Origin: Blastochloris tepida
GTDB lineage: Bacteria > Pseudomonadota > Alphaproteobacteria > Rhizobiales > Xanthobacteraceae
DNA: 64,000 bases
Reading direction: 5' to 3'
NCBI RefSeq assembly: GCF_003966715.1
Contig: NZ_AP018907.1
Coordinates: 3,088,001-3,152,000, forward strand
In this document: one piece after another, positions 59,091 to 64,000 of the stretch
Numbering within the stretch: position 1 is the first letter of the stretch
Layout of the letters: each line of letters opens with the position of its first letter
Position numbers and translations under genes: made by a program
The notes under the pieces: generated by a model
Seen by the model: only the letters and a program-made list of their open reading frames with translations
The model's database searches: none
Told to the model about the DNA's origin: nothing

Positions 59091-60137
59091 ATGCGCCAGA
59101 AGTCGGAAGTCATGTTCGAGGTCGAGAAGGTGATGGCGTCACAGACGGTGCGTCCGGACGGAGACCGGGTGCGAATCGGCGTGGTCGGCTGCGGCGTCAT
59201 GGGGCGCAACCATGCGCGGGTGCTCTCGGAGATTGCCGCCGCCGATCTGGTGGCGATCGCCGATCCGGACCTCGCGGCCGCCGCGCCGATCGCCGCCCAG
59301 CTCGGCACCCAGGCGGTCGCCGACATCGAGGCGCTGATCGCGCTGGGCTGCGAGGCGCTGGTGATCGCCGCCCCCACCCACCTGCACCACACGCTGGCGA
59401 CGCAGGCGATCGAGCGCGGCATACACGTCCTGATCGAGAAGCCGATCGCCTCCAACCCCGAGGAGGGGCGCGACCTGGTGCAGAAGGCGGCCCGCGCCGG
59501 CGTCACCCTGATGGTCGGCCATGTCGAGCGCTTCAATCAGGCGGTCCAGACGGTCAAGGAGGCGATCCGCGACGAGGACATCCTGTCGATCGCCATCACC
59601 CGCGTCGGGCCGTTCCCGCCGCGCATGTCGAATGTCGGCGTGGTGATCGATCTCGCCGTGCACGACATCGACCTGATCCGCTGGCTGACCGAATCCGACA
59701 TCGTCGAGGTCCAGCCGCAGCTTTCCAACGCGGTGGCCGAGCGCGAGGACATCGCGCTGCTGCAGTTCCGCACCGCCTCGGGCGTGCTGGCGCACATCAA
59801 CACCAACTGGCTCACCCCGTTCAAGGCGCGTCACATCCACGTCGCCACCCGCGACAAGTACGTCATCGGCGACCTGATCACCCGTCAGGTGACCGAATGT
59901 TCCGGCTACCGCCCCGACGGCAGCTATTCGATGCGCCATCTGCCGGTCGGCCACACCGAGCCGCTGCGTCTCGAGCTCAACAGCTTCCTGACGGCGCTGA
60001 GCAGCGGCACCTCGCCCGGCGTCACCGGCGAGGAGGGCGTGATCAGCCTCGACATCGCCATGCGCTGCCTCGCCGGCTCGTCGACCGCACCCGCGGTGTC
60101 CGACTTCGCCTCTGCCAAGGTGCGGCAGGCGCGCTGA
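59091..60137 (+). CDS. Gfo/Idh/MocA-type UDP-sugar 3-dehydrogenase (GnnA/WlbA-like)
   Basis: Up to 348 residues. NAD-binding Rossmann fold VRIGVVGCGVMGRNHARVLS, then EKPIA (Lys117) and GHVERFNQAV, and a C-terminal domain with DLAVHDIDLIRWL. It best fits the enzymes that oxidise UDP-N-acetylglucosamine at C3 (GnnA) or UDP-GlcNAc-uronic acid (WlbA). Pairing with a DegT aminotransferase 158 bases downstream suggests synthesis of 3-amino sugars, such as 2,3-diamino-2,3-dideoxyglucose for lipid A. Starts at 59112 or 59133 are also possible. Confidence 0.78.
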   Translation: MRQKSEVMFEVEKVMASQTVRPDGDRVRIGVVGCGVMGRNHARVLSEIAAADLVAIADPDLAAAAPIAAQLGTQAVADIEALIALGCEALVIAAPTHLHHTLATQAIERGIHVLIEKPIASNPEEGRDLVQKAARAGVTLMVGHVERFNQAVQTVKEAIRDEDILSIAITRVGPFPPRMSNVGVVIDLAVHDIDLIRWLTESDIVEVQPQLSNAVAEREDIALLQFRTASGVLAHINTNWLTPFKARHIHVATRDKYVIGDLITRQVTECSGYRPDGSYSMRHLPVGHTEPLRLELNSFLTALSSGTSPGVTGEEGVISLDIAMRCLAGSSTAPAVSDFASAKVRQAR

Positions 60138-60295
60138 GCGGGGCCGGTGCGCAGATCGGGCACCGGGCGGCCGGCATCAGCGGCAATTCCGCGCCGGTGC
60201 GCTTTTTTCGCAAGACAAGCGCGCCGGAAAAAGACGACAAACCAACAGGCTGGGCAGGTCGATTCGGGCGTCGGGTTCCTCTGTCCAGAACATGG

Positions 60296-61441
60296 ATGCA
60301 CGACATGACCGAGCCTGCCGCGATTCCCTTCATCGATCTCGGCGCCCAGCGCCGCCGCCTCGGCGCGGCCGTCGATCAGGCGGTGGCGCGGGTCATCGAT
60401 CACGGCCAGTACATTCTCGGGCCGGAGGTGCGCGAGCTGGAGAGCCGGCTCGCCGCCTTCTGCGGCGCCAAGCACGCCTTGAGCTGCGCCTCGGGCACCG
60501 ACGCGCTGATGCTGGTGCTGCTGGCGCAGGGCATCCGGCCGGGCGATGCGGTGTTCTGCCCCTCCTTCACCTTCTGCGCCACCGCCGAGGTGGTGGCGCT
60601 GGTGGGGGCGACGCCGCTGTTCGTCGATGTCGAGGCGGCGACCTTCAACATGAGCCCCCAGGGGCTTGAGCGCGGCATCGCCACCGCCAAGCGGCTGGGC
60701 CTCAAGCCGGCGCTGGTCATCCCGGTCGACCTGTTCGGCCTGCCGGCGGACTATGACGCGATCCTGCCGATCGCCGAGCGCCACGGCCTCAAGGTGCTGT
60801 CCGACGCCGCCCAGAGCTTCGGCGCCAGCCATCGCGGCCGCAAGGTCGGCACGTTCGGGCTTGCCACCGCCACCAGCTTCTTCCCGGCCAAGCCGCTCGG
60901 CTGCTATGGCGACGGCGGTGCCGTGTTCACCGACGACGACCAGCTGATCGAGGTGCTGCGCTCGCTGCGCGTCCACGGCATGGGGTCGGACAAATACGAC
61001 AATGTCCGCCTCGGCATGACCGGGCGGCTCGACACCATCCAGGCGGCGGTGCTGCTCGAGAAGCTGAAGATCTTCGACGACGAGATCGCCGCCCGCGACC
61101 GCGCCGCCGCCGCCTACAATGCCGCGCTCAAGGACCTCGCCATCGTGCCGCGCGTGCCCGAGGGGCTCACCTCGGTGTGGGCGCAGTACACCCTGCGCCT
61201 GCGGCCCGGCCGGCGCGACAGGCTCGCCGCCGACCTGCGCCCGCAGGGAATCCCGACCGCGATCTATTATCCCAAGGCGCTGCACCAGCAGGTGGCCTAC
61301 CGCCACTTCCCGGTCGCCGACGGCGGTCTGGCGGTGACCGAGAGGCTGGTCGACGAGGTGATCTCGCTGCCGATGCACGGCTATCTAGACGACGCGACGC
61401 AGGCGCGCATCATCGAGGCGGTGCGCCGGGCGCTGGCGTAA
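60296..61441 (+). CDS. DegT/DnrJ/EryC1 aminotransferase (GnnB-like)
   Basis: 381 residues from ATG 60296 (MHDMTEP; ATG at 60305 also possible). PLP-dependent sugar aminotransferase: DHGQYILGPEVRELES, CASGTDALMLVLLAQGI, DLFGLPADYDAI, SDAAQSFGASHRGRKVGTFG, and Lys199 in SFFPAKPLGCYGDGGA. The C-terminal IYYPKALHQQVAYRHFPV is typical. It would add an amino group to the keto sugar made by the preceding oxidoreductase (UDP-GlcNAc3N in the GnnA/GnnB pair). The 158-base gap holds no gene. Confidence 0.82.
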   Translation: MHDMTEPAAIPFIDLGAQRRRLGAAVDQAVARVIDHGQYILGPEVRELESRLAAFCGAKHALSCASGTDALMLVLLAQGIRPGDAVFCPSFTFCATAEVVALVGATPLFVDVEAATFNMSPQGLERGIATAKRLGLKPALVIPVDLFGLPADYDAILPIAERHGLKVLSDAAQSFGASHRGRKVGTFGLATATSFFPAKPLGCYGDGGAVFTDDDQLIEVLRSLRVHGMGSDKYDNVRLGMTGRLDTIQAAVLLEKLKIFDDEIAARDRAAAAYNAALKDLAIVPRVPEGLTSVWAQYTLRLRPGRRDRLAADLRPQGIPTAIYYPKALHQQVAYRHFPVADGGLAVTERLVDEVISLPMHGYLDDATQARIIEAVRRALA

Positions 61442-61469
61442 CGGCATCCTGCAACGCTAGGCTCGCCGC

Positions 61470-63032
61470 ATGCTCAAGGGCATCCTCTCCGTCGGCGGCT
61501 TCACGCTCCTCTCCCGCGTCACCGGCTTCGTGCGCGACGTGGTGCTGGCGGCCGTGCTTGGCGCCGGGCCGCTCAACGACGCCTTCCTGGTGGCGCTGCG
61601 CCTGCCCAACCATTTCCGCGCCATCTTCGCCGAGGGCGCGTTCAACGCCGCCTTCGTGCCGGCCTATGCGAGAGCCCGCGAGGAGGAGGGCGAGGAGGCG
61701 GCGCGCACCTTCGCCGGCCGCATCCTCACGTTGCTGGTGCTGGCGACCGGGCTCATCACCGCGCTGGCCATGGTGTTCACCCCGCAGGTGATCGACCTGC
61801 TGGCGCCGGGCTTTGCCGGCGATGCCGGCCGTTTCGATCTCGCGGTGGCGCTGACCCGCATCACCTTCCCCTATCTCGTGTTCATCTCCGTCGTCACCCT
61901 GCTTGGCGGCATGCTGAACGCGCACAAGCGCTTTGCCGCGGCGGCCGGCGCACCGATCCTGCTCAATGCCGCGATCGTCGCGGCGCTGGCCGCGGCCGCG
62001 CTGTTTCCGACCGCCGCCCACGCCGCGGCCTGGGGCGTGTTCGTTGCCGGCATCGCCGAACTCGCCCTCCTGATGGCCGATGCGCGCCGCGCCGGCATCC
62101 TGCCGCCCTTCCGCCGGCCGCGCTGGAACGGCGCGGTCGCCCGCTTCTTCAAGGCGCTGGGGCCGGCGACCATCGGCTCGATGGGCACGCAGATCGCGCT
62201 GTTCGCCGACACCATCATCGCCTCGCTGCTGCCGGTCGGGGCGCTGTCGGCGCTCTATTTCGCCGACCGCCTGCAGCAATTGCCGATCGGCGTCATCGGC
62301 ATCGCCGCCGGCACCGTGCTGCTGCCGGAGATGTCGCGGCGGCTCGCGGTCGGCGACGAGGCGGGCGCCGCCGCGGCCCAGCGCCGGGTGATCGCCATCA
62401 CGCTGCTCCTGGCGGTGCCGTGCCTCGCGGTGTTTCTGATCATCCCGCATCTGGTGATGAAGGCGCTGTTCGCGCGCGGTGCCTTCACCAATGCCGATGC
62501 GGTGGTGGCCGGCCAGACGCTCGCGGCCTACGCGACCGGCCTTCTGCCCTTCGTGGTGCTGCGGGCGTTCGTGGCGCCGTTCCATGCCCGGCGCGACACC
62601 TTCACGCCGATGGTGGCGGCGTTCGCCGGGGTGTTCGTCAATGTGGCGCTGAAGGTGGCGCTGATGGCGCCGCTGGCGCAGATCGGCCTCGCGCTCGGCA
62701 CCGCGGCCGGCGCCTGGATCAATGTCGGCCTCCTCGCCGTGCTGGCGGTGCGCCGCGGCTTTCCCGGCCTCGACCGCGGCACGGTGGCGACCGCGGCTCG
62801 GATCTTCGCCGCCGGCGGCGCGCTGGCGCTGGTGCTGGTGTTCGCCGAGGCGCCGCTGCGCACCGCGCTCGCCGGCCTGCCGCTGCATGACGAGCTGACG
62901 CTGGTCGTGCTCGGGATCGTCGGTGCGCTGGTCTATATCGGCGTGGTGCTGGCGCTGTTCGGTCGGCGTCGGCTGCGGGCGCTGCTGGGGCGGCGGGCGG
63001 CGCCGTCCAGCCCCTCGATCACGGAAAGGTGA
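61470..63032 (+). CDS. murJ: Lipid II flippase MurJ
   Basis: 520 residues with about fourteen membrane helices. MOP-superfamily features: SRVTGFVRDVVLAAVLGAGP, NDAFLVALRLPNHFRAIFAE, GAFNAAFVPAYARAREEEGE, LFADTIIASLLPVGALSALY and YADRLQQLPIGV-like (FADRLQQLPIGVIGIAAGTV). Moves lipid II across the inner membrane for peptidoglycan synthesis. 28 bases after the aminotransferase gene, so possibly cotranscribed with gnnB. Confidence 0.95.
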   Translation: MLKGILSVGGFTLLSRVTGFVRDVVLAAVLGAGPLNDAFLVALRLPNHFRAIFAEGAFNAAFVPAYARAREEEGEEAARTFAGRILTLLVLATGLITALAMVFTPQVIDLLAPGFAGDAGRFDLAVALTRITFPYLVFISVVTLLGGMLNAHKRFAAAAGAPILLNAAIVAALAAAALFPTAAHAAAWGVFVAGIAELALLMADARRAGILPPFRRPRWNGAVARFFKALGPATIGSMGTQIALFADTIIASLLPVGALSALYFADRLQQLPIGVIGIAAGTVLLPEMSRRLAVGDEAGAAAAQRRVIAITLLLAVPCLAVFLIIPHLVMKALFARGAFTNADAVVAGQTLAAYATGLLPFVVLRAFVAPFHARRDTFTPMVAAFAGVFVNVALKVALMAPLAQIGLALGTAAGAWINVGLLAVLAVRRGFPGLDRGTVATAARIFAAGGALALVLVFAEAPLRTALAGLPLHDELTLVVLGIVGALVYIGVVLALFGRRRLRALLGRRAAPSSPSITER

Positions 63033-63413
63033 CCGAAGGTCAGCCCCGATCGAACCGCATGGCCAGTTGCGGTAGAAACCGACCGGACGGGCCGTGACCC
63101 CTTTCGCGGGCTCGCCGGAAATCCTCTGTCCGGGCAGGGGGTTTTCGCAGCCTGGCACACCGCGGCCGGCCTGATCGTCCCGCCGCCGCCCGTTGCGGCG
63201 TGCCTGCTGGGCGGGCACGTTTCGCCTCGCCGGGGTGTCCGGCGCATCGGCCATCGCTGGCGTTGATGGATTGGCAGCAATAGATCGCGTTTGATTGTCG
63301 TCGCGTCCCGGTGCCATAGGAAGGTCAGGACGCCGTCAGGCATACTGTCTTGAATAGGCGCCGTCCGTCCTGCGCGATCAGGCATTCTTTCGGGCGGCGG
63401 CAGGGGAAGCCAC
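63033..63413. other. Intergenic region before the efflux adaptor gene
   Basis: 381 bases with no recognised gene. A decayed family B part is at 63112-63155 (TCGCCGGAAATCCTCTGTCC, then GGGGGTTTTCGC). A promoter for the adaptor is likely at 63240-63400; CTTGAATAGG near 63351 is not a convincing box. Confidence 0.4.
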
Positions 63414-64000
63414 ATGCAATTCAGGAGCGCCGGCCCGCGCGGCCTCGGCATCGCCGTCTTGACTGTCGTCGCGGTCGGTCTACTCGCCGGCTGCGGCCAG
63501 AGCCCGCCGCCGGCAGCGCCGCCGGCACCCGCCGTCACCGTGGCCAATCCGGTGCGCAAGGTGGTCTCCGAGACCGACGAATTCGTCGGCCGCTTCATTG
63601 CGGTCGACGCGGTCGAGGTGCGGGCGCGGGTGTCGGGTTATCTCGACGCGGTGCATTTCACCGACGGTCAGCTCGTCAAGCAGGGCGACCTGCTGTTCAC
63701 CATAGACCGGCGGCCGTTCGAGACGACGCTGGCCCAGGCCAAGGCCAATCTGGCCCAGGCCAAGGCCAACCTCGCCTTCACGGAGACCGACCTCAACCGC
63801 GCCCAGCAGCTGGTGCGCGACAAGACCATCACCGAGCAGACCTTCGACCAGCGGATCCAGGCCAAGCGGGTCGCCGAGGCCAATGTGGCGGCACAGGAAG
63901 CGGCGGTGCAGCAGGCCGAGCTCGACCTGACCTTCACCGAGCTGCGCGCCCCGGTCTCCGGCCGCATCGGCGACCGCCGGGTGTCGCCCGGCAACCTCGT
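63414..64000 (+). CDS. RND efflux periplasmic adaptor (membrane fusion protein), N-terminal part
   Basis: Cut by the window end after 195 codons. Signal peptide with lipobox LLAGC (Cys27 lipidated), then the beta-barrel/lipoyl start PVRKVVSETDEFVGRFIAVD, AVEVRARVSGYLDAVHFTDG and QLVKQGDLLFTIDRRPFETT. The alpha-hairpin consists of repeats (LAQAKANLAQAKANLAFTET, AEANVAAQEAAVQQAELDLT), followed by FTELRAPVSGRIGDRRVSPG. It belongs to the AcrA/MexA group that joins an RND pump to an outer-membrane channel. The ATG at 63414 has CAGGGGAAGC upstream. A pump gene is expected beyond the window. Confidence 0.9.
   Translation, partial: MQFRSAGPRGLGIAVLTVVAVGLLAGCGQSPPPAAPPAPAVTVANPVRKVVSETDEFVGRFIAVDAVEVRARVSGYLDAVHFTDGQLVKQGDLLFTIDRRPFETTLAQAKANLAQAKANLAFTETDLNRAQQLVRDKTITEQTFDQRIQAKRVAEANVAAQEAAVQQAELDLTFTELRAPVSGRIGDRRVSPGNL

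Noticed and set aside
61410..63317. Minus-strand frame of 635 codons opposite murJ
   Set aside because: Antisense to murJ; Gln/Arg/His-rich low-complexity product, typical of shadows of membrane proteins.

Overview
The window is a GC-rich stretch of chromosome from an alphaproteobacterium, most likely of the order Hyphomicrobiales (Rhizobiales). Several features point there together: a CcrM-type GANTC methyltransferase, the lptC-lptA-lptB-rpoN-hpf-ptsN gene order, a cbb3 oxidase operon behind an FNR/FixK-type promoter, a two-domain dCTP deaminase, HWE-type sensing, and a Gfo/Idh-DegT pair of the kind that makes 2,3-diamino-glucose for lipid A. The genus cannot be fixed from sequence alone. 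Relatives of Blastochloris, Rhodopseudomonas, Rhodoplanes or Bradyrhizobium would fit, but no photosynthesis gene is visible.

Layout. 1-251: end of an IS481-type element beside an intergenic repeat. 0.8-6.5 kb: a LuxR-type regulator, a membrane-anchored protein with a winged-helix-like domain, gyrB and a serine hydrolase. 6.6-14.8 kb: a short RNase D, LPS transport genes lptCAB, sigma-54, hibernation factor and PtsN, then sppA and an N6-adenine methyltransferase on the other strand. 15-18.3 kb: a small glycosyltransferase, a radical SAM protein and ccrM. 18.4-28.3 kb: a microaerobic respiration block (ccoG, ccoNOQP, hemN, SCO1), several small proteins and a LuxR receptor without a synthase. 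28.4-30.7 kb: tRNA-Gly(CCC), dcd and a UbiC-like protein. 31-41.7 kb: polysaccharide export and polyprenyl sugar transferase, a PHB-depolymerase-like esterase, an HWE kinase, an ABC-F ATPase and a YaiI protein. 42-46.5 kb: panB, a NnrU-like protein, a YfgM-like protein, a lipoprotein and der. 46.7-50.9 kb: ubiD facing the oxygen-independent ubiquinone genes ubiTUV. 50.9-54.6 kb: hicAB and an ECF sigma / anti-sigma / subtilase operon. 54.6-64 kb: folPBK, meaB, a DUF2336 protein, gnnA-gnnB-like genes, murJ and the start of an RND efflux adaptor.

How parts work together. cbb3 oxidase, oxygen-independent coproporphyrinogen dehydrogenase, SCO1 and UbiTUV form a low-oxygen toolkit. Two FNR/FixK-like sites, upstream of ccoN and of ubiT, suggest shared control. 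LptCAB, GnnAB-like enzymes, MurJ and the Wza/WcaJ-type proteins all serve the cell envelope.

The most unusual observations are these. (1) The anti-sigma factor at 52342-53010 carries a periplasmic domain that looks like the propeptide of the subtilase encoded just downstream. (2) Two families of palindromic intergenic repeats occur throughout, and at least eight genes end with a stop codon formed at a repeat edge. (3) A 25-codon ORF has a near-perfect Shine-Dalgarno sequence and a following hairpin. (4) FNR/FixK-type promoters can be resolved almost to the base.
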